From: Bromus sterilis
Lineage: Eukaryota > Streptophyta > Magnoliopsida > Poales > Poaceae
DNA length: 64,000 bases
Assembly: GCA_950022295.1 (NCBI GenBank)
Contig: OX465596.1
Span: 121,686,501 to 121,750,500, forward strand
Reading direction: 5' to 3'
The notes under the pieces were generated by a model. The model saw nothing but the letters and a program-made list of their open reading frames with translations, searched no databases and was not told where the DNA came from. Of the stretch, positions 20,302 to 31,000 are shown one piece after another. The position numbers and the translations under genes are program-made. Each line of letters starts with the position of its first letter. Position 1 is the first letter of the stretch.

Positions 20302-22222
20302 TGAAGATCAAAAGGCAGGTGACAAGAGTCAGGTTTCGGTCCTGTGGAACTGTGGGTTATGGGCCCACATTGAATAAGAAGGGTGGCGACAGTCCATGCG
20401 ATCGTGATGCAAGGTTTGTCAGAGAACAACTTATCAGCTATGTCAGCAACAATGTCGGTACCAAGGGCGATGGACGAAGAGAATCATCTTCCTGCTCGTT
20501 AAGACGAGGCGGACCAATAGGAAAAGTTCTTCCTGGGCCCACATGTCAATATCTCTAGAGTTATTAACTTAACATTTTTTTTATCATTAGGAACAGTGGC
20601 CCATCTGGCAGTGAGGGGGGTTTCTTGTCAGTGGGATGCCACTGGTTAACAAACCAGCCCACGCCGGCGACGAGTAGGGGGCAGCGGCTAGGCCATTCCG
20701 GCCATCGGCGAGGCTGGCTAGCCGGGCGGGGCCGTGGCGGCCGGAGGCCGGTTCGGTGAGGTCGCGGTCGCGGCCGCGCACGGGAGCATCCACGGGGTGG
20801 TGCATGGTCGTGGCGAGAAGGGGAAGGCAGTCCGGTGAGGGGGTCGTGGCGAGAGGGGATGCGGGGCGCGGCGAGGAAAAGGCAGGAACGGGGCGCGGCA
20901 AGGGGACGCGCTGGGCGGACTTGCGCACGTGCTAGGCGCGACCAGTTGCAGGACCGGGCGCGCTGGGTGCAAGGCAAAGTGTGGCCAGTGCGTGGTCCAT
21001 CCATGGCGGTCGTGCCCACGGGAGCGGCGAGAACGGTGAGGGATTCGACGGGGACATGGGGGAAAGGGGGAGGGGCTCACAGAGAGGCTGCGTGGAGGCC
21101 CAGGGAGGAGCAGAGGAGGTGGCCAAAGCAGCGGATGCAACGGCGCATCGCGGTGGCCAAGGAGATCTCAGCGGGGAGTGACGAAGGAGGCGACAGATGT
21201 GAGGCTTCTCGGCCTCGGCTGGAGGGTGGATTTCGCGTGGAGGAGGGCAGCCGAGCTCCCTGACATGTCGGCGCAGTGCGGGGTGGCCATTGGCCATGCG
21301 GCCAACGGCGAAACGGCAACGGGGAACCCACGATGGTGGAGGAAATCCGCGAGGGGGTGCCGGGACAGGAGAGGGGGAGATGGGGAAGGGCACGGCTGAT
21401 CTAGGGTTCGGTGTCCAGGGGGTTGCACCTTATCTTCGCCGGTCAACCGTCGAGGGCCGACACGGCAACACCGTCGGCCATGGCATCGCACGATAGCTGC
21501 CACGCCATGGGCGTGAGCAGTAGATGGGGAGGAGAGGGTGGGCTGGGGGTGGGCTTGGCCCAATGGGAGGATATGCCCTGGGCGGTAGATAGGCTTTTTG
21601 ATTTGTTTTGTTTTCTGTTTCATTTTTATTCACTTCTATATTTAATATAAGTACCAAATAACTTTTTTAAAATGTGCCACTGATCCAATTAAATATTTTC
21701 TAACATCCTAAGTTGGTACAAAAAGTTTGGGGCCAAAATAAAATCATTTTCATTTTATCTAATTATAAAATGATTAAATGGAGCTATTTCTCTATTGCTT
21801 TTATTTGTTTTGCTATCAAATGATTTTTAGCAAGTATGAAACTTGTTGGTATACTTGTGTTGCACATTTTTGAAGTGCCACAAAAGTTTGGGGCTTTATA
21901 AAATATTTAGCTATTTGTTTTTGAGCTACAACTGATAAAAAGGGACTTTTGGCTGCTGCTTTGATTTGTTTGATTTATTTAAGAGCTTAATAAATCCCCA
22001 CAACCATATGGACATGAACCATTGATTATTTTGCATTTTACAATATTGGTTGCACAATTTTTGGTTGAACATAAATTGTCACTTTGTTTTTGAATTTTAA
22101 TCGGGTTGAATCTGAACAAGCCTTGGTCAAGGTGATCATCACATGCCTAATCATGGTGACTTGGCAACAGTAAAAGTGATTACTGTAGGTGATTACTGTA
22201 GTGTGACACCCGGGGTGTTACA
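20302..22222 (-). repeat. 5' LTR of the non-coding LTR element
   Basis: The LTR start on the minus strand is TGTAACACCCCGGGTG at 22,222. The end is placed at 20,302, before the candidate PBS, giving about 1.9 kb; this border is tentative because the other LTR copy is truncated and cannot confirm it. The GC-rich half (20,600-21,450) gives many overlapping open frames on both strands without recognisable domains. To the right, copia RT sequence begins directly at 22,223. Confidence 0.5.
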
Positions 22223-22486
22223 ATCAACCAAGTTCCAAACTTGATTGTCATCCATGGACTATAACTCGGATCTCATGGCCTCATGCCATAACTCGGAATC
22301 TGGATCCACCATCGCTTCCGCATATGTCACAGGCCCATCGTTGTCCAACAACAATACATTGCTTGCATTACGCAACCTTTGTGACCTTCGTGGTAAGGGT
22401 GCTACTTCAACCACGGGTTCACTGACAGGCTCTACCGTGATGGCATCACTTGTCGTGTCTTCCCCGAGTGGTTTATCTCGAACCTC
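22223..22486 (-). pseudogene. Copia linker after integrase and RT start, with stops
   Basis: In the integrase frame, beyond the stop at 22,487-22,489, the minus strand continues EVRDKPLGEDTTSDAITVEP, VAPLPRRSQRLRNASNVLLL, PVTYAEAMVDPDSELWHEAM, then a TAG, then MDDNQVWNLVD. This is the usual copia linker with the RRSxR motif and the start of the RT domain. It ends abruptly at 22,223 at the terminus of the inserted LTR element. Confidence 0.8.
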
Positions 22487-23767
22487 TTAGAGTTGCACCG
22501 TCCTCCCACTAGCCTTCCTAGTGAGGAACTCTTTCTCAAGGAAGGTATCATGTCGAGCGACAAACACTTTTCCCTCTTCTAGGTTGTAGAAGTAATACCC
22601 TAAGGTTTCCCTTGGATATCCCACGAATATGCAGTTATCCGATTTTGGTGCGAGCTTGTCCGACTGAAGTCGCTTGACAAACGCTTCACAACCCCAAATC
22701 GTTAGAAAAGACATATTGTGACGCTTCCCAGTCCATAGCTCATATGGTGTCTTATCTACGAATTTATATGGTACTCTCTTTAGTGTGAAAGCTGCAGTTT
22801 CTAGAGCATAACCCCAAAATGCCAACGGTAGATCTGATTGACTCATCATCGATCGAACAATGTCCCACAAGGTACGATTCCTCCATTCTGATACCCCATT
22901 TCTCTGCGGCGTTCCAGGAGGAGTGAGTTGTGGAACAATTCCATGACTCTTCAGATGATAATCAAACTCTTGACTCAGATATTCACCTCCACGATCTGAT
23001 CGCACAAGTTTGATCGTCATGCCGAGTTGATTCTCTACTTCATTCTGGAAATCCTTGAACTTTTCAAAGGTTTCCGACTTGTGCCTCATCAAGTAGATAT
23101 ATCCATGTCTACTCAAGTCGTCGGTGAAAGTCACGATGTACTGGTAACCACCTCTAGAAGTCGTGCTCATTGGTCCACACACATCAGTATGTATGAGTTC
23201 CAACAAGTCGGACGCCCTCTCGCAACTCTTTGCAGAAGGTGTCTTGGTCATCTTGCCGAGTAGGCATGATTCGCATGTCTCAAATGATTCAAAATCAAAC
23301 GAATTTAAAAGTCCATCATCATGGAGCTTCTTCATTTGCTTTTCACTAATATGACCAAGTCGATAGTGCCCAAAGTATGTTGTATTCAGACCGTTAGGTT
23401 TAAGCCTCTTGGCATTTATATTATCGACAGACTCACCTTCAAGATTCAAAATGAACAACCCATTCACAACGTGCGCCAATCCATAAGACATCTTATTCAA
23501 ATATATAGAACAACCATTATCCTTAATAATGAATTCATAACCTTGTCTCATCAAACATGAGGCAGAAATAATGTTTCGACTTAACGATGGAACATAATAA
23601 CAATTATCAAGCCCCATTACAAATCGAGAAGGTAAATTAAGTTGCATGGTGCCGACGGCTAATGCAGCAACTCTAGCTTTATTCCTGACGCGTATGTCAA
23701 CTTCTCCTCTTGCGACATCCCTATTTCCTTTTCGTCCCTGCATCGAGTTGCAAATGTGAACAACTGA
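22487..23767 (-). pseudogene. Copia protease end, pre-integrase region and integrase
   Basis: The 418-codon minus-strand frame has CYYVPSLSRNIISASCL (after protease), FGHYRLGHISEKQMKKLH and CESCLLGKM (the HHCC zinc region of copia pre-integrase), then LIHTDVCGPM (catalytic Asp 1), VTFTDDLSRHGYIYLM, VRSDRGGEYLSQEF (Asp 2) and PQRNGVSEWRNRTLWDIVRS (Glu), KTPYELWTGKRH and the C-terminal FVGYPRETLGYYFYN. All three catalytic acids are in one frame, making this the best-preserved domain of the element. It ends with a TAA in RTVQL-stop; the linker frame continues after it, so the stop is probably a point mutation. Confidence 0.9.
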
Positions 23768-24070
23768 TCAGGTATCATATACCCAAGAACCATTAGAAAT
23801 GTCTGCAAGATAAATGTCTATAACATATACAACAAGTGTACATGTAGAAGACGTACTCCCACTGATCTTGACCTTGCTAGCAAGCCACTTGTTGCAGTTC
23901 CTCTTCCAGTGACCATTCTCCTTGCAATAGAAGAAAATGGTCTCTGTGTCAGGTCCAGGCTTAGGCGCCGGGGCTGGAGTCGGGATCACATCCTTGTCTT
24001 TGCCCTTTGCGTTAACCTTTTTCTTGGTCCATGACTTCTTGAACTTGGTCGTGTTATGCACCATCAACAC
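23768..24070 (-). pseudogene. Copia gag C-terminus, zinc knuckle and protease start
   Basis: The 100-codon minus-strand frame has a Lys-rich stretch (WTKKKVNAKGKDKD), a Pro-rich linker, then FFYCKENGHWKRNCNKW and, near the end, NGSWVYDT. The zinc knuckle CxxCxxxGHxxxxC has lost its first Cys (FFYC instead of CFYC); the other Cys, His and Cys are present. WVYDT corresponds to the start of the copia aspartic protease (WVLDTG), cut by a stop at 23,768. The next frame carries on with the region after the protease. Confidence 0.8.
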
Positions 24071-24660
24071 TTTATGCGTGCCCTTGTTAATGTTCTACTC
24101 TACTATATTAACCATCCCATGCAATTCAGTGAGCTTATTTTCCATGCCATGCATATGAAAGTTCATAATGAACGAGTTATAGCTTGGCGGAAGAGAATTG
24201 TATTTGTAGCTGACTCAGGAGTCAAAGGATTCCCAAGACAATCCAAAGCTTGCATGTATCCCATCATTTTGATGACATGCGGGCTCAGTGGATCACCCTC
24301 TTTCAGCTTGCAATCCATCAGGGATCGCCATACGTTGAACCTTTCGGTCCTAGCCTGAACCTGAAACATGCCCTTAAGACTCTCGAACATATCGAAAGCC
24401 CTAATGTCTTCGAACTACTGTTGCAGCTCGGGCTCCATAGAAGCCAGCATGAGGCAGGTGATCTCAGTAGACTCATCCTTCAGTTTCTGATAGGCATTCT
24501 TAGAAGAAGCGGTGGCATTATCAGTCGGTTCCTCTGGAAGCGGTTCCTCTAGAACAATTCTCATATTTCTATACCAGGTGGTAAAGTTTTTTCCATTCAG
24601 TTTATCTTTCTCAAGGATGGATTTCAACGCAAAATTGGTAACTGGAGCAGGTGGATCCAT
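24071..24660 (-). pseudogene. Copia gag N-terminal and middle part, frameshifted
   Basis: The frame from 24,660 to 24,415 starts MDPPAPVTNFALKSILEKDK and continues NGKNFTTWYRNMRIVLE, typical of the Triticeae copia gag (a UBN2-like capsid). It ends near LASMEPELQQ, and after a frame change 24,390-24,163 reads MFESLKGMFQVQARTERFNV and EGDPLSPHVIKMMGYMQAL, the rest of the capsid. The Met at 24,660 is the likely gag start since it is preceded by non-coding leader. Capsid forms virus-like particles in intact relatives. Confidence 0.85.
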
Positions 24661-24868
24661 TGATCTACAACATAAAATGCAAAATACTAAGACATGTATT
24701 CATGAAGAGAAATTCATATTAAACACTTTAAAAATATTACTCCCACTAAGTTCAACATCCCACTAGTTGACACTAAATGATTTAGGATCCGATGGAGCGA
24801 ATTGACTAGTGAGCTTTTTCATCACTGCTAGCCTACTTGATCTACCGATAAGTAAATCCTTGATAATC
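24661..24868 (-). other. Copia leader upstream of gag
   Basis: AT-rich sequence between the gag start and the CACTA terminus. I do not see a primer-binding site or LTR end, so either the leader is longer than this piece or it is rearranged. The right border is set by CACTAGTAG at 24,869. Confidence 0.45.
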
Positions 24869-25137
24869 CACTAGTAGAAAACAGGGCTTTGGTTCAGGCC
24901 CCTCCAGCCCATTAGTCCCGGTTGTGCCACGAACCGGGACCCATGGGCGCATACGTCCCGGTTCGTGCGCCCAGGGGGCCGGCCGGACCTCGTGGAGCAT
25001 TTGTCCCGGTTTGTCTGGGGGCATATGTTCCGGTTCCAGACAAGAACCGGGACCAATGCACCTCACTCCTGTCCCACAAGAATTAGTCCCGGTTTGTGGC
25101 TAGACCCGGGACTAAAGGTTCGCCCACAAGCATTAGT
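24869..25137 (+). mobile_element. CACTA (En/Spm) DNA transposon terminus and subterminal region
   Basis: CACTAGTAGAAAACAGGGCT at 24,869 is a characteristic Triticeae CACTA terminal inverted repeat. The next 270 bases are GC-rich and carry repeated short motifs in both orientations: GTCCCGG at about 24,915, 24,956, 25,003 and 25,087, and CCGGGAC at about 24,934, 25,046 and 25,106. Such subterminal repeats are known binding sites of the transposase in En/Spm-type elements. One pair (24,915-24,923 and 24,932-24,940) forms a 9-bp hairpin stem. The bases before the terminus (ATC, 24,866-24,868) are the candidate 3-bp target duplication. The other end and any transposase are not in this window. Confidence 0.8.
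24915..24940. promoter_or_regulatory. Inverted pair of CACTA subterminal motifs
   Basis: GTCCCGGTT and AACCGGGAC form a perfect 9-bp inverted repeat with an 8-bp loop. It is the tightest of the subterminal motif pairs and a likely transposase-binding unit by analogy with En/Spm elements. Confidence 0.55.
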
Positions 25138-27839
25138 CCAATTTCAGCGTCATTTAGCCCAAAATAAATCATTAAATGCATGAAAAAAACCAAATGAAGT
25201 CAGAAAGAGTTGAAATTTTAGCATGTAGCTTTGAATGATGCATATTGAATGCACAAAAAGTCTTGAGTTCAAATAAGTTAAGAAAAATGAAATGCCTTTG
25301 TAACAGATGAGTTTTCGTCTGAAACCCTCGTACTTCGAAAGAGATGGTCCAGTTTGTACACGAAGTGCATCCATCTTTTGCGGTAACCCTGTAAACTTTT
25401 CCACACATTTTATGTGGGTCAAATGATGATACCATGCCAAGTTTCAACCTTTTCTAAGTTTAGTTGTAGTGCTTTCCAATTTCAGGGTCATTTAGCTCAA
25501 AATAAATCATTAAATGCATGAAAAATAGAAAATGAAGTCAGAAAGGGTTGAAATTTTAGCATGTGGCTTTAAATGATGCATATTAAATGCACAAAAAGTT
25601 TTGAGTTCAAAGAAGTTTAGAAAAATGAAATGCCTTAGTAAGAGATGAGTTTTCGTCTGAAACCCTCGTACTTCGAAAGAGATGGTCCAGTTTGTACACG
25701 AAGTGCATCCACCTTTTTCCGTAACCCTCTCAACTTTTGCACACATGTTATGTGGGTCAAATGATGATACCATGCCGAGTTTCAACCTTTCCTGAGTTTA
25801 GTTGTAGAGCTTTCCAATTTCAGGGTCATTTAGCCCAAAATAAATCATTAAATGCATGAAAAAGAGCAAATGAAGTCAGAAAGGGTTAAAATTTTAGCAT
25901 GTGGATTTGAATGATGCATATTGAATGCACACAAAGTCTTGATTTCAAATAAGTTTAGAAAAATGAAATGCCTTTGTAACAGATGAGTTTTCGTCTGAAA
26001 CCCTCGTACTTCGAAAGAGATGGTCAAGTTTGTACACGAAGTGCATCCACCTTTTTCCGTAACCCTCTCAACTTTTGCACACATGTTATGTGGGTCAAAT
26101 GATGATACCATGCCAAGTTTAAACCTTTCCTGAGTTTAGTTGTAGTGCTTTCCAATTTCAGGGTCATTTAGCTCAAAATAAATCATTAAATGCATGAAAA
26201 CTAGCAAATGAAGTCAGAAAGGGTTGAAATTTTAGCATGTGGCTTTGAATGATGCATATTGAACGCACAAAAACTCATGAGTTCAAAGAAGTTTAGAAAA
26301 ATGAAATGCCTTCGTAACAGATGAGTTTTCGTCTGAAACCCTCGTACTTCGAAAGAGATGGTCCAGTTTGTACACGAAGTGCATCCAGCTTTTGCCGTAA
26401 CCCTCTCAACTTTTGCACACATGTTATGTGGGTCAAATGTTGATACCATGCCAAGTTTCAACCTTTTCTGAGTTTAGTTGTAGTGCTTTCCAATTTCACG
26501 GTCATTTAGCCCAAAATAAGTCATTAAATGCATGAAAAAGAGAAAATGAAGTCAGAAAGGGTTGAAATTTTAGCATGTGGCTTTGAACGATGAACATTGA
26601 ATGCACAAAAAGTCTTGAGTTCAAATAAGTTTAGAAAAATGAAATGCCTTTGTAACAGATGAGTTTTCGTCTGAAACCCTCGTACTTCGAAAGAGATGGT
26701 CCAGTTTGTACACGAAGTGCATCCACATTTTTCCGTAACCCTCTCAACTTTTGCACACATGTTATGTGGGTCAAATGATGATACCATGCCAAGTTTCAAC
26801 CTTTCCTGAGTTTAGTTGTAGTGCTTTCCAATTTAAGGTCATTTAGCTCAGAAAACTTTATTAAATGCATGAAAAATAGCAAATAAAGTCAGAAAGGGTT
26901 GAAATTTTAGCATGTGGCATTGAATGATGCATATTGAACGCACAAAAAGTCTTGAGTTCAAAGAAGTTTAGGAAAATGAAATGCCTTTGTAACAGATGAG
27001 TTTTCTTCTGAAACCCTCATACTTCGAAAGAGATGGTCCAGTTTGTACGCGAAGTGCATCCAGCTTTTTCCGTAACCCTCTAAACTTTTGCGCACATGTT
27101 ATGTGGGTCAAATGATGATACCATGCCAAGTTTCAACCTTTCCTGAGTTTAGTTGTAGTGCTTTCCAATTTCAGGGTCATTTAGCTCAAAATAAATCATT
27201 AAATGCATGAAAAAGAGCAAAAGAAGTCAGAAAGGGTTGAAATTTTAGCATGTGGCTTTGAAAGATGCATATTGAATGCACACAAAGTCTTGAGTTCAAA
27301 TAAGTTTATAAAAATGAAATGACTTTGTAACAGATGAGTTTTCGTCTGAAACCCTCGTACTTCGAAAGAGATGGTCCAGTTTGTACACGAAGTGCATCCA
27401 CATTTTTCCGTAACCCTCTCAACTTTTGCACACATGTTATGTGGGTCAAATGATGATACCATGCCAAGTTTCAACCTTTCCTGAGTTTAGTTGTACTGCT
27501 TTCCAATTTAAGGTCATTTAGCTCAGAAAAATTTATTAAATGCATGAAAAATAGCAAATAAAGTCAGAAAGGGTTGAAATTTTAGCATGTGGCATTGAAT
27601 GTTGCATATTGAACGCACAAAAAGTCTTGAGTTCAAAGAAGTTTAGGAAAATTAAATGCCTTTGTAACAGATGAGTTTTCTTCTGAAACCCTCATACTTC
27701 GAAAGAGATGGTCCAGTTTGTACACGAAGTGCATCCAGCTTTTGCCGTAACCCTCTCAACTTTTGCACACATGTTATGTGGCTCAAATGATGATACCATG
27801 CCAAGTTTCAACCTTTCTTGAGTTTAGTTGTAGTGCTTT

Positions 27840-28007
27840 CCAATTTTAGGGTCATTTAGCTCAAGGTTTTTTTATTAAATGCATGAAAAATAGCAAATGA
27901 AGTCAGAAAGGGTTGAAAAATAGCAAACTTTTGCGCACATGTTATGTGGGTCAAATGATGATACCTTGCCAAGTTTCAACCTTTCCTGAGTTTAGTTGTA
28001 GTGCTTT
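27840..28007. repeat. Half-length (168-bp) monomer in the satellite array
   Basis: Between CCAATTTTAG at 27,840 and CCAATTTCAG at 28,008 there are only 168 bases. The middle of the monomer, from after GGGTTGAAA to before CTTTTGCGCACATG, is deleted, and GAAAAATAGCAAA appears twice around the joint. This looks like a deletion with a templated filler. Confidence 0.9.
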
Positions 28008-31000
28008 CCAATTTCAGGGTCATTTAGCTCAAAATAAATCATTAAATGCATGAAAAAGAGCCAAAGAAGTCAGAAAGGGTTGAAATTTTAGCATGTGGCT
28101 TTGAATGATGCATATTGAATGCACAAAAAGTCTTGAGTTCAAATAAGTTTAGAAAAATGAAATGCCTTTGTAACAGATGAGTTTTCGTCTGAAACCCTCG
28201 TACTTCGAAAGAGATGGTCCAGTTTGTACACGAAGTGCATCCATCTTTTGCCGTAACCCTCTCAACTTTTGCACACATGTTATGTGGGTCAAATGATGAT
28301 ACCATGCCAAGTTTCAACCTTTCCTGAGTTTAGTTGTAGTGCTTTCCAATTTTAGGGTCATTTAGCTCAAGGTTTTTTTATTAAATGAATGAAAAATAGC
28401 AAATGAAGTCAGAAAGGGTTGAAATTTCAGCATGTGGCTTTGAATGATGCATATTGTACGCACAAAAAGTCTTGAGTTCAAAGAAGTTTAGAAAAATGAA
28501 GTGCCTTCGCAATAGATGAGTTTTCTTCTGAAACCCTCATACTTCGAAAGAGATGGTCCAGTTTGTACACGAAGTGCATCCAGCTTTTTCCGTAACCCTC
28601 TCAACTTTTGCGAACATTGTATGTGGGTCAAATGATGATACCATGCCAAGTTTCAACCTTTCCTGAGTTTAGTTGTAGTGCTTTCCAATTTCAGGGTCAT
28701 TTAGCTCAAAATAAATCACTAAATGCATGAAAAATAGCAAATGAAGTCAGAAAGGGTTGAAATTTTAGCATGTGGCTTTGAATGATGCATATTAAACGCA
28801 CAAAAAGTTTTGAGTTCAAAGAAGTTTAGAAAAATGAAATGCCTTAGTAACAGATGAGTTTTCGTCTGAAACCCTCGTACTGCGAAAGAGATGGTCCAGT
28901 TTGTACACGAAGTGCATCCACCTTTTTCCGTAACCCTCTCAACTTTTGCACACATGTTATGTGGGTCAAATGATGATACCATGCCAAGTTTCAACCTTTC
29001 CTGAGTTTAGTTGTAGTGCTTTCCAATTTCAGGGTTATTTAGCCAAAAATAAATCATTAAATGCATGAAAAATAGCAAATCAAGTCAGAAAGGGTTGAAA
29101 TTTTAGCATGTGCCTTTGAATGATGCATATTGAATGCACAAAAAGTCTTGAGTTCAAAGAAGTTTAGAAAAATGAAATTCCTTTGTAACAGATGAGTTTT
29201 CGTCTGAAACCATCGTACTTCGAAAGAGATGGTCCAAATTGTACACGAAGTGCATCCAGATTTTGCCGTAACCCTCTCAACTTTTTCACACATCTTATGT
29301 GGGTCAAATGTTCATACCATGCCAAGTTTCCACCTTTTCTGAGTTTAGTTGTAGTGCTTTCCAATTTCAGGGTCATTTAGCCCAAAATAAATCATTAAAT
29401 GCATGAAAAGGAGCAAAAGAAGTCAGAAAGGGTTGAAATTTTAGCATGTGGCTTTGAATGATGCATATTGAATGCACAAAAAGTCTTGAGTTCAAATAAG
29501 TTTAGAAAAATGAAATGCCTTTGTAACAGATGAGTTTTCGTCTGAAACCCTCGTACTTCGAAAGAGATGGTCCAGTTTGTACACGAAGTGCATCCAACTT
29601 TTGTCGTAACCCTCTCAACTTTTGCACACATGTTATGTGGGTCAAATGATTATACCATGCCAAGTTTCAACCTTTCCTGAGTTTGGTTGTAGTGCTTTCC
29701 AATTTGAGGGTCATTTAGCTCAAAAATTTTTTATTAAATGCATGAAAAATAGCAAATGAAGTCAGAAAGGGTTGAAATTTTAGCATGTGGCTTTGAATGA
29801 TGCATATTGTACGCACAAAAAGTCTTGAGTTCAAAAAGTTTCGAAAAATTAAATGCCTTTGTAACAGATGAGTTTTCTTCTGAAACCCTCATACTTCGAA
29901 AGAGATGGTCCAGTTTGTACACGAAGTGCATCCAGCTTTTTCCGTAACCCTCTCAACTTTTGCGAACATATTATGTGGGTCAAATGATGATACCATACCA
30001 AGTTTCAACCTTTTTTGAGTTTAGTTGTAGTGCTTTCCAATTTCAGGGTCATTTAGCCCCTAATAAATCATTAAATGCATGAAAAAGAGCAAATGAAGTC
30101 AGAAAGGGTTGAAATTTTAGCATGTGGCTTTGAATGATGCATATTGAATGCACAAAAAGTCTTGAGTTCAAATAAGTTTAGAAAAATGAAATGCCTTTGT
30201 AACAGATCAGTTTTCGTCTGAAACCCTCGTATTTCGAAACAGATGGTCAAGTTTGTACACGAAGTGCATCCACCATTTTCCGTAACCCTCTCAACTTTTT
30301 CACACATGTTATGTGGGTCAAATGATGATACCATGCTAAGTTTCAACCTTTCCTGAGTTTAGTTGTAGTGCTTTCCAATTTCAGGGTCATTTAGCTCAAA
30401 TTAAATCATTAAATGCATGAAAAATAGCAAATGAAGTAAAAAAGGGTTGAAATTTTAGCATGTGGCTTTGAATGATGCATATTGAACGCACAAAAAGTTT
30501 TGAGTTCAAAGAAGTTTTGAAAAATGAAATGCCTTAGTAACAGATGAGTTTTCGTCTGAAACCCTCGTACTTCGAAAGAGATGGTCCAGTTTGTACACGA
30601 AGTGCATCCACCTTTTTCCGTAACCCTCTCAACTCTTGCACACATGTTATGTGGGTCAAATGATGATACCATGCCAAGTTTCAACCTTTCCTGAGTGTAG
30701 TTGTAGTGCTTTCCAATTTCAGGGTCATTTAGCCCAAAATAAATCATTAAATGCATGAAAAATAGCAAATGAAGTCAGAAAGGGTTGAAATTTTAGCATG
30801 TGGCTTTGAATGATGCATATTGAATGCACAAAAAGTCTTGAGTTCAAAGCAGTTTAGAAAAATGAAATGCCTTTGTAACAGATGAATTTTCGTCTGAAAC
30901 CATGGTACTTCGAAAGAGATGGTCCAGTTTGTACACGAAGTGCATCCAGCTTTTGCCGTGACCCTCTCAACTTTTGCACACATGTTATGTGGGTCAAATG

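Larger units (their letters stand above)
18765..22222 (-). mobile_element. LTR element with little coding capacity, 3' LTR truncated
   Basis: Two direct repeats (18,765-19,860 and 21,133-22,222) are about 90% identical in the stretches I compared. Both begin on the minus strand with TGTAACACCCCGGGTGTCAC. On that strand the sequence before the left copy is AGTGGGGGAGAAT, a polypurine tract, so the left copy is the 3' LTR and the right one the 5' LTR of a minus-strand element. The internal region between them (19,861 to about 20,301) is only about 0.44 kb and shows no gag or pol domain. The element is therefore non-autonomous or internally deleted. Low LTR identity implies an old insertion. Confidence 0.65.
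22223..24868 (-). mobile_element. Ty1/copia element, 5' half (leader, gag, protease, integrase, RT start)
   Basis: On the minus strand from 24,868: a leader, gag from about 24,660, a CCHC zinc knuckle, a protease remnant, the pre-integrase zinc region, the integrase core, a linker, and the first RT residues (NQVWNLVD) ending at 22,223. Domain order with integrase before RT is diagnostic of Ty1/copia. The element breaks off where the LTR element at 22,222 begins, while a copia RNase H and 3' LTR in the same orientation occur at 8,119-9,020. No 5' LTR or primer-binding site is visible; the CACTA terminus at 24,869 cuts the leader. Confidence 0.85.

Noticed and set aside
18541..21657. Long open frames (up to 153 codons) on both strands in the non-coding LTR element
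   Set aside because: The same frames occur in both LTR copies because of their homology; the products are low-complexity, and a coding role in an LTR is unlikely.
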